This document shows, piece after piece, positions 7,741 through 16,398 of a stretch of DNA of 64,000 nt. The stretch is taken from positions 1-64,000 of the forward strand of contig CAYJJK010000001.1 of NCBI GenBank assembly GCA_964370445.1, given 5' to 3'. How positions within the stretch are numbered: the stretch's first letter is position 1; every line of letters starts with the position of its first letter. The position numbers and the translations under genes were made by a program. This DNA is from JAAYCI01 sp964370445 (GTDB lineage Bacteria > Bacillota > Clostridia > Oscillospirales > Ruminococcaceae). The notes under the pieces were generated by a model. The model made no database searches. It was not told where the DNA came from and saw only the letters and a program-made list of their open reading frames with translations.

Positions 7741-8961
7741 TTGAACTTATATTTTTGTTTTTTAGCAAAGAATAAACGCACGGTTGCTACGCTAAGTATT
7801 CTATTTTTTTCCCTTGTTTTTGTTTATTTGCAAAATATTAATGTGGAAATTGTGCCGTATTATTATGCCGATATCTCTTATGATGTGACGGTTCCGTCTA
7901 TTACCATGGCACAAAATGACATTGAATTAGAGGGCTATGGCCTCTATGTTGACCGCGGGGAGGGTCTATTTACTCCGTATATTAGCCAAGTAGGGCTGCA
8001 TGGGTTTATCTACTATGGGATAACACAACTTTTCCAGATGGACAATCCGATTATATTCTTTGAAGTTTTAAATGCCGCGGCACTGGCTCTTGTGGCTCTT
8101 GGCATTGTTTGCTGTTTATATAAAAAATACAATCTACTGTTGGCCTCCTGTTTTTATGTTACGTTTTTAACGTCACCTTGGATTACCATGTTTGCACGAA
8201 ATGTGTATTGGCTCGTATTTCTTCTTTTTTTACCCATGCTTTTGGGGTTATTGTATACCTTTTTCCCCCATAAACTGCTTTTCTTTTGCATCGCCGGTTT
8301 TTTTGCTATCCTTTTAAAAAGCCTTTGTGGTTATGAATTTTTAAGCACTATTATGCTTGGTTTTATTCTTTTTCCTGTGGTGGACTTATTCGCTCAGCAA
8401 TCCACTCAGCAGCGCATAAAAAAAATCAAACATATAATTTTCTTAGGATTATCTGCACTTTTAGGATTTATAAGTGCTTTTCTCTACCATGGGGTTCTTC
8501 GTGGCGAGGGGAATCTGATTACGGGGATTGTGGGTATCTATGAAAGAGACATTTTAAGACGAACATTCGGTGGGGATATTGCAGATTACCCCGAACATTA
8601 TGCGCCAGCTTTTGAAAGCACCCCATTGGAAATCATCAAAATGTATTTAAAGTTTCCAACAGATATATTGCCCGGCATAAAGTACTCTGTTTTTTCCACA
8701 CTGATTCTTATTGCTATACTATTACTGGTTCTTTGTTTTTATAAAAAGATTAACCTGGAATCCTTTGTTTTGCCATTATTTTGTATGGGGGCACTTGCCA
8801 CGCTATCGTGGTTAATTTTAGGCAAATCTCACAATTATTTTCATGTTCATATCAATTACATTTTATGGTATTTTGGGTTTGTACAAACGCTTTTCTATAT
8901 TCTTATAAAATATGGATATGAATTTTTAAGATATTGTATTCAAACAACGAATAAGCCTTGA
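7741..8961 (+). CDS. Polytopic membrane protein, first gene of the glycan locus
   Basis: 406 residues starting at TTG, five bases after GGGGGAG. About ten hydrophobic segments alternate with short loops. A large extracytoplasmic-looking loop follows the first membrane span (residues ~30-95, YYYADISYDVTVPS and following). The layout resembles GT-C type glycosyltransferases or O-antigen-type membrane enzymes of 400-600 residues, but the catalytic acidic motif in loop 1 cannot be assigned securely (candidates are the Asp/Glu in the DISYD and DIELEG stretches). It may add or modify a sugar on the lipid-linked or exported glycan. Function is uncertain. Confidence 0.6.
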   Translation: MNLYFCFLAKNKRTVATLSILFFSLVFVYLQNINVEIVPYYYADISYDVTVPSITMAQNDIELEGYGLYVDRGEGLFTPYISQVGLHGFIYYGITQLFQMDNPIIFFEVLNAAALALVALGIVCCLYKKYNLLLASCFYVTFLTSPWITMFARNVYWLVFLLFLPMLLGLLYTFFPHKLLFFCIAGFFAILLKSLCGYEFLSTIMLGFILFPVVDLFAQQSTQQRIKKIKHIIFLGLSALLGFISAFLYHGVLRGEGNLITGIVGIYERDILRRTFGGDIADYPEHYAPAFESTPLEIIKMYLKFPTDILPGIKYSVFSTLILIAILLLVLCFYKKINLESFVLPLFCMGALATLSWLILGKSHNYFHVHINYILWYFGFVQTLFYILIKYGYEFLRYCIQTTNKP

Positions 8962-9064
8962 TTTTCGGAGGATCCACCTCTTTGTTTATCGTAACGTACT
9001 ATGTATACTCGTTCATTATACACATCCATTTTATTGCTAACCGCCACGAAAGGACGAATTTGCT

Positions 9065-9634
9065 ATGGCTAACTTTAAAGCTTTATCTACCGAAGTGCCC
9101 GGCCTTGTTTTAATTGAACCCACTGTGTATGGCGACAGCCGTGGTTTTTTTATGGAAACCTACCATAAAGAGACTTTTGCCGCACTTGGCATTACGGCAG
9201 AGTTTGTGCAAGATAACCATAGCATGTCTACAAAAGGTGTACTGCGTGGCCTGCATTTTCAAAAAGAACATACCCAAGGTAAACTCGTGCGCGTTGTGCG
9301 CGGCTGTGTGTATGATGTGGGGGTGGATGTGAGAGACGGCAGCCCCACCTTTGGCCGCTGGGTGGGTGTAGAGCTCAGCGACGAAAACAAACGACAATTT
9401 TATGTGCCGCCAGGGTTTGCTCACGGATTTTTGGTGATGAGCGATGTGGCGGAATTTTGCTATAAATGCACCGATATTTATCATCCTCAGTCCGATGGGG
9501 GTATCCGCTATGATGATAAGGATTTGGATATTCGTTGGCCAAATGTGGGTGTGCCGTTTTCGTTAAGTGCCAAAGATGAGGCTTTGCAGGGGTTTTTAGG
9601 GCAGGATTATTCTGCATTTAAACAGTTTTTATAA
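9065..9634 (+). CDS. rfbC: dTDP-4-dehydrorhamnose 3,5-epimerase (RmlC/RfbC)
   Basis: 189-residue cupin enzyme that epimerises dTDP-4-keto-6-deoxyglucose at C3 and C5 on the way to dTDP-L-rhamnose. The family signatures are clear: DSRGFFMETY (24-33), the catalytic-base region GVLRGLHFQ with His64, the VRVVRGCVYDVGVDVR strand pair, and FYVPPGFAHGF. Length matches the family (180-190). GAAAGGACG lies upstream of the ATG. The partners RmlA, RmlB and RmlD are absent from the window, so they must lie elsewhere, or this enzyme serves another 4-keto sugar made in the cluster. Confidence 0.9.
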   Translation: MANFKALSTEVPGLVLIEPTVYGDSRGFFMETYHKETFAALGITAEFVQDNHSMSTKGVLRGLHFQKEHTQGKLVRVVRGCVYDVGVDVRDGSPTFGRWVGVELSDENKRQFYVPPGFAHGFLVMSDVAEFCYKCTDIYHPQSDGGIRYDDKDLDIRWPNVGVPFSLSAKDEALQGFLGQDYSAFKQFL

Positions 9635-9664
9635 GTTTGAAATAGAATACAATGGGGTTTTTAA

Positions 9665-10969
9665 ATGAAAAAAGATTTACTAAAAAAAATAGAGGATAGC
9701 AGCTTGGTAATCGGTGTAATCGGCCTTGGATATGTGGGCCTGCCTTTGGCGGTAGAAAAGGCAAAAGCCGGTTTTAAAACCATTGGGTTTGACGTGCAAA
9801 AAAGCAAGGTAGACATGGTGAACCGTGGCGAAAACTACATTGGTGATGTGGTGCAAGAGGACTTGAAAGCCATGGTAAATAGCGGTCTTTTGTCGGCCAC
9901 ATGTGATTTTTCTTTTGTGGCCGATGTGGATTTTATTGCCATTTGCGTGCCTACACCCTTGGACAATTTTAAACAACCCGACATTACCTATGTTACCTCC
10001 AGTACAAAAGCCGTGGCCGAATACCTTACAAAAAATACGATGGTGGTATTGGAGAGCACGACGTATCCCGGCACCACTGAAGAGCTTTTGCTGCCCATTT
10101 TAGAAAGCAGTGGCCTTGTGTGCGGCAAAGATTTTTATCTTGGCTATTCGCCCGAGCGTGTGGATCCCGGCAACCTGGTTTACAAAACAAAAAACACCCC
10201 AAAGGTTGTGGGTGGGGTAGGGCAGGACGCCACAGACGTGATTGCAGAAGTGTATAAGGCGGTTTTAAGCAGTGATGTGCATAAAGTGTCTTCGCCCAAA
10301 GTGGCCGAGATGGAGAAAATTTTAGAGAACACCTACCGCAACATCAACATTGGCCTTGTAAACGAAATGGCCATCATTTGCAACCGTATGGGCATCAATG
10401 TATGGGAAGTGATTGATGCGGCAAAGTCGAAACCGTATGGCTTTCAGGCGTTTTATCCAGGTCCAGGCCTTGGCGGGCACTGCATTCCGCTTGACCCCTT
10501 TTATCTTTCATGGAAAGCCCGCGAGTTTAACTATCACATGCGCTTAATTGAAACTGCCGGGGAAATCAACGACTATATGCCGGAGTTTGTAGTGGAACGT
10601 TGCTCTAAAATATTGAACCGAGACAAAAAACCGCTCAATGGTTCAAAGGTGCTAATTTGCGGTGTAGCGTATAAACAAGATATCGACGACTATCGAGAAA
10701 GCCCAGCCCTTGCCGTGATTGATAATTTTGAAAAACATGGTGCCAATCTTTCGTATTATGATCCCTTTATCCCGGAATTCTCATATAAAGGTGTAAAACG
10801 CAGCTCGATTGCCAATGTAGATCATTTGGCCGAGTATGATATTATCGTAATCACAACAGCGCATACCAATGTGCCGTACGAGCGCATTGCCGGCGCCGGT
10901 GTGCCGGTTTTTGATGCAAAAAATGTGTGCAAAAATATTGCAAATAAAACAAATATTGAAGTTTTATAG
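9665..10969 (+). CDS. UDP-sugar C6 dehydrogenase, WbpA/WecC type
   Basis: 434 residues of the UDP-glucose/UDP-GlcNAc dehydrogenase family: NAD-binding VIGLGYVGLPLAVEKA (18-33), CVPTPLD, SPERVDPGN, the catalytic cysteine in GPGLGGHCIPLDPFYL (about 270), and a C-terminal domain with GVAYKQDIDDYRESPA. Two successive oxidations turn the 6-hydroxymethyl into a carboxylate. The sequence looks closest to WbpA/WlbA-pathway UDP-GlcNAc 6-dehydrogenases, and the WbpB, WbpD, WbpE and WbpI homologues all occur in this locus, so UDP-GlcNAcA is the most likely product. Substrate is inferred from context, since the family also uses UDP-ManNAc and UDP-glucose. Confidence 0.88.
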   Translation: MKKDLLKKIEDSSLVIGVIGLGYVGLPLAVEKAKAGFKTIGFDVQKSKVDMVNRGENYIGDVVQEDLKAMVNSGLLSATCDFSFVADVDFIAICVPTPLDNFKQPDITYVTSSTKAVAEYLTKNTMVVLESTTYPGTTEELLLPILESSGLVCGKDFYLGYSPERVDPGNLVYKTKNTPKVVGGVGQDATDVIAEVYKAVLSSDVHKVSSPKVAEMEKILENTYRNINIGLVNEMAIICNRMGINVWEVIDAAKSKPYGFQAFYPGPGLGGHCIPLDPFYLSWKAREFNYHMRLIETAGEINDYMPEFVVERCSKILNRDKKPLNGSKVLICGVAYKQDIDDYRESPALAVIDNFEKHGANLSYYDPFIPEFSYKGVKRSSIANVDHLAEYDIIVITTAHTNVPYERIAGAGVPVFDAKNVCKNIANKTNIEVL

Positions 10970-10995
10970 AACAAAATAACTAGGGTGATGATAAC

Positions 10996-11712
10996 GTGAA
11001 ATTTACCTATACGGCATACAAACACTTAATTGAAGAAATACTTCGCTGTGGGTTTAGCATTTGCTCCTACCACAACTATACACGGTTTGAAAAGCCATGT
11101 ATTTTGCGACATGACGTAGATAATTCTATCGAAAAAGCACTGGAAATGGCTTTGATTGAACATGCTCTTGGAGTAAAATCCACCTATTTTGTTTTGCTTT
11201 CTTCCACTTTTTACAATGTTTTATCCAAAAAAGAAAGAGACAATCTTTTAAAAATTTCGGCACTTGGGCACGAGATTGGCTTGCACTTTGATGAGATGAA
11301 TTATGAGACCCCCTGTGATGTAAAGCAGGCTATTTACAACGAATGTGATATTTTATCAAAAGCACTGGACATGCAAATTAAAAGTGTTTCTATGCATAGA
11401 CCTTCACCGGAAACACTTACTGCAAATTATACCTTGCAGAATATCATAAATTCTTATGGGGACGTGTTTTTTAAGCAGTTTAAATATATTTCAGACAGCC
11501 GGCGCCAGTGGCGAGAGAACCCTTTTGACGCGACAAAGCAATATGACAAATTGCACGTTTTAACACATGCTTTTTGGTATCATGACACCGAAAAATCGCT
11601 AGAAACAAGTGTGGCAACATTTGTAAACAGCGCCAATCGCCAGCGTTATTATGCTTTGGCAAATAACATCAGAGATCTACCACAAATTATGCAGGAAAAG
11701 GACGTGCTTTAA
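10996..11712 (+). CDS. Polysaccharide deacetylase-like (carbohydrate esterase 4 related) protein
   Basis: 238 residues. CILRHDVDNSIEKALEMA carries the R-H-D start of the NodB-like metal site, STYFVLLSS follows, and GHEIGLHFDEMNYE gives the second His motif. There is no signal peptide, so it should act in the cytoplasm on a sugar nucleotide or lipid-linked sugar, like the cytosolic members found in O-antigen and capsule clusters. The GNAT gene that follows overlaps its stop codon (TAATG). A deacetylase followed by an acetyltransferase would exchange one N-acyl group for another; that pairing is inference. Confidence 0.7.
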   Translation: MKFTYTAYKHLIEEILRCGFSICSYHNYTRFEKPCILRHDVDNSIEKALEMALIEHALGVKSTYFVLLSSTFYNVLSKKERDNLLKISALGHEIGLHFDEMNYETPCDVKQAIYNECDILSKALDMQIKSVSMHRPSPETLTANYTLQNIINSYGDVFFKQFKYISDSRRQWRENPFDATKQYDKLHVLTHAFWYHDTEKSLETSVATFVNSANRQRYYALANNIRDLPQIMQEKDVL

Positions 11713-12236
11713 TGCAGGAAAAAATGCTGAACAGTGCCATAAAAACAAAAAGGACAACACTTCGAAAAATTAAGGATTCCGATGCAGAGGCGATGTTCGA
11801 ATATACATCGGACAAAGAAACCTGCAAATATTTAAAATGGGGACCGCACACAGAGCACACACAAACGGTGGCCTTTGTGCAAAAAGTGCTTGCAAACTAT
11901 GAAAATCCCTCGGATGTTCTTTTGGGTATTGACTTAAACGGCAAGCTGATTGGCGTGGTGCGACTATATAACATTACCGAAGACGAAGCCGAAATTTCTT
12001 GCATTGTAAACAGGGCATATGCGGGGCAGGGGCATATGTTTGATGCGTACAGTAGTGTGTTTACTTATTTAAAAGAACATACGGCTATCTCGCATGTCAT
12101 TCATTATTGTGACGTGGAGAATGTGGCCTCGAATAAATTGGTGCAAAAGTTCAATATTGTAGACAGCGCCTACACAAAAGAAGATACAATAAAAGGTAAT
12201 AAAGTCCTATTAAGAAAATATATTGTAAAGGTATAA
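11712..12236 (+). CDS. GNAT-family N-acyltransferase
   Basis: 174 residues of the RimJ/RimL-like GNAT fold: TKRTTLRKIKDSDAEAMFEY at the N-terminus, DVLLGIDLNGKLIGVVRL (beta4), a CoA-binding turn in IVNRAYAGQGHMFDAYSS, and HYCDVENVASNKLVQKFNI near the end. It presumably acylates an amino sugar, since it is embedded among sugar-modifying genes and overlaps the deacetylase-like gene. Protein N-terminal acetylation cannot be excluded. Confidence 0.75.
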   Translation: MQEKMLNSAIKTKRTTLRKIKDSDAEAMFEYTSDKETCKYLKWGPHTEHTQTVAFVQKVLANYENPSDVLLGIDLNGKLIGVVRLYNITEDEAEISCIVNRAYAGQGHMFDAYSSVFTYLKEHTAISHVIHYCDVENVASNKLVQKFNIVDSAYTKEDTIKGNKVLLRKYIVKV

Positions 12237-12287
12237 TTGATAGTTTTATCTACTTTTGACACTATCTAAAATTGTTTGGAGGAGACA

Positions 12288-13010
12288 ATGAAAATAGCCA
12301 TTCATCAGCCGCATTATTTTCCGTGGCTTGGATATTTCCATAAATTGGCAAGTAGTGATATATTTATTTTGCTCAATGAAGTTCAGCTTGAAAAGGGCTC
12401 TTTTATGGCGCGAAACCGTGTATTAAATCAAAATGGAGATATCACATTTATCAACATTCCTGCTGATAAAAAAGGTTTTTTAGAGAAAGAATATAAAGAT
12501 ATTGCTACAAAAGATAATCATCTATGGCCAGAACAGCAAAAAAATAAACTTCATTCGTATTATAGGCATTATCCATTTTATAGCGATGTTATTCCATATT
12601 TAGAAGATTATTATAACCATGAGTGGGCTTATTTGTGTGATTGGGCTGTGAACAGCATTTTTATGTGCAATAAGCTATTGGGAATTGAAAAGAAAGTCCT
12701 TTTACAAAGTAATATTGATTATAATAAAGATGCAAAAAAAAGTGATTTGGTATTAGAAATTTGCAAAGAATTAGAGGCTTCAGTGTATCTTTCCGGTAAC
12801 GGAGGTTCTTCGCAGTATTTAAACCGAGATAGTTTTCAAAACAATTATATCAGCATAGAATTCCAAAATTTTGAGCACCCCACATATGAACAATTAAATT
12901 CAAAAGAATTTGTAAAAGGACTTTCTATTTTGGATGTATTGTTCAGCTGTGGCATAGAAGAAACCAAACGCCTATTTTGGCAGACAGTAACTAACAATAA
13001 CAATGCTTAA
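12288..13010 (+). CDS. WbqC-like family protein
   Basis: 240 residues. I start at ATG 12288 directly after GGAGGAGACA; the earlier in-frame TTG lies inside the ribosome site. The N-terminus KIAIHQPHYFPWLGYFHKLA and VQLEKGSFMARNRVL, with YLSGNGGSSQYL later, are the hallmarks of the WbqC family, common in O-antigen and capsule clusters. Its biochemistry is poorly defined; neighbours suggest a role in making or transferring an N-acyl amino sugar. Confidence 0.8.
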   Translation: MKIAIHQPHYFPWLGYFHKLASSDIFILLNEVQLEKGSFMARNRVLNQNGDITFINIPADKKGFLEKEYKDIATKDNHLWPEQQKNKLHSYYRHYPFYSDVIPYLEDYYNHEWAYLCDWAVNSIFMCNKLLGIEKKVLLQSNIDYNKDAKKSDLVLEICKELEASVYLSGNGGSSQYLNRDSFQNNYISIEFQNFEHPTYEQLNSKEFVKGLSILDVLFSCGIEETKRLFWQTVTNNNNA

Positions 13011-13021
13011 AAGAGGGAAGA

Positions 13022-14107
13022 ATGAAAAAAATATGTAGTGTAGTAGGTGCGCGGCCGCAGTTTATCAAGCTTGCCATTGTCTCGCGCGAGGTACGAAAGT
13101 ATTTTGAGGAAATCATCATCCACACAGGCCAACATTACGACCACAATATGTCGGATGTTTTTTTTGAGGAACTGGAAATACCAAAACCAAACTACAACCT
13201 TGGTGTCGCTGGTGGCACTCATGGCGAGATGACAGGCAACATGATTATAGAACTTGAAAAAGTGCTTATGCAGGAAAAGCCGGATCTATTGTTGCTTTAT
13301 GGCGACACAAATTCCACTATGGCCGCTGCCATGGCCGGTGTTAAACTAAAAATCCCCATTGCACATGTGGAGGCAGGTAACCGCACATATGAGCTAGATA
13401 ACCCAGAAGAAGCAAACCGCCTTGTAACCGATCATTTATCTAAAATTTTATTTGCCTGTGTAGATTCTTCCGTTGAGAACTTAAAAAAAGAGGGCCTTTT
13501 AGAGAAAACACATCTGGTGGGCGACCCCATGTATGACGCATTTTTGTACTATTGCGCAAAGCGAGATGCAAGCATTGTAAATGATGTTGTAAACTTTGAG
13601 GGAGAACCCGTATCCATTCCCGAGGAATACTATTTTTTAACATGTCATCGCCAAGAAAACACAGGTAATGACGAAAGTTTACTGGAAATTCTTTCGGCAA
13701 TGAACTCGCTTGAGTGTAAAACCATCTATCCCGTGCACCCAAGAAGCCAGAGCATTGCCAAACGGCTGTGTGATGAAAACCAATTTGACAATATTATACT
13801 CACAAAGCCGGTTGGATACCTAACCTCCATTACACTGATTAGCGGAGCAAAAAAGGTAGCCAGTGATTCGGGCGGTGTTCAACGAGAGGCATTTTTTGCC
13901 AAAAAACAACATATTTCTTTAATCCACCTTGTGGCATGGCCTGAAACCATGGTGAACAACTGCAACCAGCTGGCACCGCCAAACCGTGAAATCATTCTGG
14001 AACGATTAAACAAAACTGCAACATTTGACAACGATTACCAGCCGTTTGGCGATGGCCATTGTGCTGAAAAAGTTTGTGATATTTTAAGGGAGTATCTTTG
14101 TGATTAA
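13022..14107 (+). CDS. Non-hydrolysing UDP-sugar 2-epimerase, WbpI/WecB type
   Basis: 361 residues of the UDP-GlcNAc 2-epimerase family: VVGARPQFIKLAIVSREV at the start, HTGQHYDHNMSDVFFEELEI, YGDTNSTMAAAMAGVKL, HVEAGNRTYE, then the C-terminal DSGGVQREAFF. The GGTHGEMTG stretch and IPKPNYNL resemble WbpI, which makes UDP-ManNAc(3NAc)A from UDP-GlcNAc(3NAc)A, more than housekeeping WecB. With the WbpA-, B-, D- and E-like genes in the locus this completes that five-step route. Substrate is inferred; plain UDP-GlcNAc/UDP-ManNAc interconversion is the alternative. Confidence 0.85.
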   Translation: MKKICSVVGARPQFIKLAIVSREVRKYFEEIIIHTGQHYDHNMSDVFFEELEIPKPNYNLGVAGGTHGEMTGNMIIELEKVLMQEKPDLLLLYGDTNSTMAAAMAGVKLKIPIAHVEAGNRTYELDNPEEANRLVTDHLSKILFACVDSSVENLKKEGLLEKTHLVGDPMYDAFLYYCAKRDASIVNDVVNFEGEPVSIPEEYYFLTCHRQENTGNDESLLEILSAMNSLECKTIYPVHPRSQSIAKRLCDENQFDNIILTKPVGYLTSITLISGAKKVASDSGGVQREAFFAKKQHISLIHLVAWPETMVNNCNQLAPPNREIILERLNKTATFDNDYQPFGDGHCAEKVCDILREYLCD

Positions 14108-15227
14108 GGTTTGCCATATGACATCGGTGCATAAAAGCCAGGATGTTCGCATTTTAAAAAAACAATGCACCGGCCTTGCTAAAGCAGACTATGAGGTGTA
14201 TTTGGTTGCACCCGGCGAAAGCTATGAGGAAAATGGTGTGCAGGTAATGGGTGTGGGCGAAAACACCGGTGGTCGTCTAAAGCGGATGACACAGATGACA
14301 AAGAGAGTGTACAAAAAAGCGCTAGAGCTTGATTGTGATATTTATGAGCTGCATGATCCAGAACTTTTGCCCTATGCATTAAAACTTAAGCATAGGGGTA
14401 AAACGGTGATTTTTGATAGCCATGAGGACATCATAAGACAAGTTGAAAACAAAGAATATTTGCACATTTTTTTTCGAAAAATACTTTCAGCAATATTGAA
14501 AATATATTCTGGATTTATTACCAAACGGCTGGACAAAGTGATTTATGTTTCTCCACATTATGCCGATATTTACCCAATAGAACATAAAATAATGATAACA
14601 AACTACCCTATATTGGTTACCACTGAATTTAGAAAAACGGAAAAAATAAAGAATCAGCTTGTTTTTACGGGTGGAGTGCGTAAGCGCTGGTATCAAGAAA
14701 AAATCATTCAAACAATACAAAATCTTGATGTTACGTATGTGGTTTGCGGCATAGGAGATGCGAGCTATATTGAGCAGCTAAAAAATATAGATAAAAACAA
14801 CAAATTTAAATATTTGGGTTTTATTTCACATAACGAAGCATTAGCTTTGCAAAATGAAAGCTTTGCAGGTGTTGCAATTTTTGACTTCTTTTCGGATGAC
14901 GTCAGTAAAATGGGTACCTTGGGCAATACAAAAATATTTGAATATATGATGTTTGGCCTACCTGTGATTTGTACAGATGTTCTTTTGTGGCGACAAATAA
15001 TAGATAAGTATGATTGTGGAATTTGTGTAGACCCTGAAAATACCCAAGAAGACGAACTTGCAAACGCCATTCAATATCTTATAGAAAACCCAAAGCGCGC
15101 AAAACAAATGGGCGAGAACGGCCGCAAAGCTGTGGAGCAAGAATACAACTGGGGCAGGGAAGAGGAAAAACTGTTGGCCTTGTATAAAGAGCTTTCGGGC
15201 GAGATTGAACGTAAAAAGGTAGTTTGA
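14100..15227 (+). CDS. GT4-type glycosyltransferase
   Basis: 375 residues starting at a GTG that overlaps the preceding stop. GT-B fold: an N-terminal acceptor half (CHMTSVHKSQDVRILKKQC, IYELHDPELLPYALKL, VIFDSHEDI) and a C-terminal donor half ending with FEYMMFGLPVICTDV and an E-x7-E-like SKMGTLGNTKIFEYM region. The DVRILKK...HDPELLP pattern is typical of a group of GT4 enzymes in capsule and O-antigen clusters. It should add one sugar to the lipid-linked repeat unit at the membrane. Donor unknown. Confidence 0.85.
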   Translation: MIKVCHMTSVHKSQDVRILKKQCTGLAKADYEVYLVAPGESYEENGVQVMGVGENTGGRLKRMTQMTKRVYKKALELDCDIYELHDPELLPYALKLKHRGKTVIFDSHEDIIRQVENKEYLHIFFRKILSAILKIYSGFITKRLDKVIYVSPHYADIYPIEHKIMITNYPILVTTEFRKTEKIKNQLVFTGGVRKRWYQEKIIQTIQNLDVTYVVCGIGDASYIEQLKNIDKNNKFKYLGFISHNEALALQNESFAGVAIFDFFSDDVSKMGTLGNTKIFEYMMFGLPVICTDVLLWRQIIDKYDCGICVDPENTQEDELANAIQYLIENPKRAKQMGENGRKAVEQEYNWGREEEKLLALYKELSGEIERKKVV

Positions 15228-15255
15228 GGTAAAACGTTAGTGTGGGGAGGCATTC

Positions 15256-16398
15256 ATGAAAGTACTTTTGGTTTGCTCTGTCTATACAAACGGAGTGACA
15301 AATATATCTAGCCAATTTGTACACCACCAAGCACTTGCCCTCAAAAAAAAAGGTGTAGATGTATGTGTACTTTCCCTTGATACACGCTCGTTTCGCCGCA
15401 AGCGGAAACATGGTATCCATGCGTATACTATAGATGACATTCCTGTGTATGTGGCCTCCTTTCCGTGTGGGCCCTTGGGCCCCATTTTAAAGCTGGTGCG
15501 CAGCACACTTGCTAAACGTGCTTTTTACCGTATTCAAAGTGAATGGGGTATGCCCAATATCATCCATGGGCATTTTTATTATAATGCAAATGTCATCATA
15601 GATATTGTAAAAAAATATCATATACCGCTTGTTACTACAGAGCATGCTAGTTCTATATTAAGCCAAAATAACACAGAACAAATAAGGAATAACGCCCGTT
15701 ATGTGTATGAAAACAGCACCAAAGTACTGTGTGTAAGCAATCATCTGCGTCGTTCAATTCAAGAATTTTATACGGGTGATGTGCATATTATAAGCAATAT
15801 TGTTTCAGGTAATTTTTATTATGAAGAAACCGGAAAAAACAAAGAATTTACCTTTGTTAGCACAGGCAACTTAATCCAATTAAAACGCCATGATTTAACC
15901 CTGCAAGCATTTGCAAAATTTCATAAAAATGTGCCAAATTCAAGGCTTATTATCATCGGTTCCGGTGATTTAAAAACCAAATTGGAGCAGTTGACAAAAA
16001 GCCTGAAACTAGAAGATAATGTGGAGTTTAAAGGACGTATTGATAACAAAAACTTGCTTTCTATTTATAGACAGTGCCATTGTTTTATTTTGCCCAGCGA
16101 ATACGAAACATTTGGTGTTGCTTTTATAGAGGCCATTGCAGCTGGCCTGCCAGTGATAGGCCCACCCTGTGTGGCAGAAAACGGCATTATAACAAAAGAA
16201 AATGGGCTGGTTTTTGAGAAATACACGAAAGATGATCTGTGTAATGCCATGCTTTATATGCACAGTCATCATCAAAAGTATGGTAAGGCTGAAATGTCGA
16301 AAAATATAATTAGTCGATATAGCGAAGAAAGAATAGCAGGTGAAATTATAGCCGTGTATACTTTAATATTAAAAAGGGGTATGTTGAATGAACCATAA
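15256..16398 (+). CDS. GT4-type glycosyltransferase
   Basis: 380 residues, GGGGAGG upstream. N-terminal acceptor domain with HHQALALKKKGVDVCVLSLD and IIHGHFYYNAN. The C-terminal Glycos_transf_1 domain is clear: FVSTGNLIQLKRHDLTLQAF, LIIIGSGDLKTKLEQL, VEFKGRIDNKNLLSIY, then the E-x7-E motif PSEYETFGVAFIEAIAAGLP. A retaining transferase acting on the undecaprenyl-linked repeat unit is expected. It overlaps the amidotransferase gene by 11 bp, so the two are translationally coupled. Confidence 0.88.
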   Translation: MKVLLVCSVYTNGVTNISSQFVHHQALALKKKGVDVCVLSLDTRSFRRKRKHGIHAYTIDDIPVYVASFPCGPLGPILKLVRSTLAKRAFYRIQSEWGMPNIIHGHFYYNANVIIDIVKKYHIPLVTTEHASSILSQNNTEQIRNNARYVYENSTKVLCVSNHLRRSIQEFYTGDVHIISNIVSGNFYYEETGKNKEFTFVSTGNLIQLKRHDLTLQAFAKFHKNVPNSRLIIIGSGDLKTKLEQLTKSLKLEDNVEFKGRIDNKNLLSIYRQCHCFILPSEYETFGVAFIEAIAAGLPVIGPPCVAENGIITKENGLVFEKYTKDDLCNAMLYMHSHHQKYGKAEMSKNIISRYSEERIAGEIIAVYTLILKRGMLNEP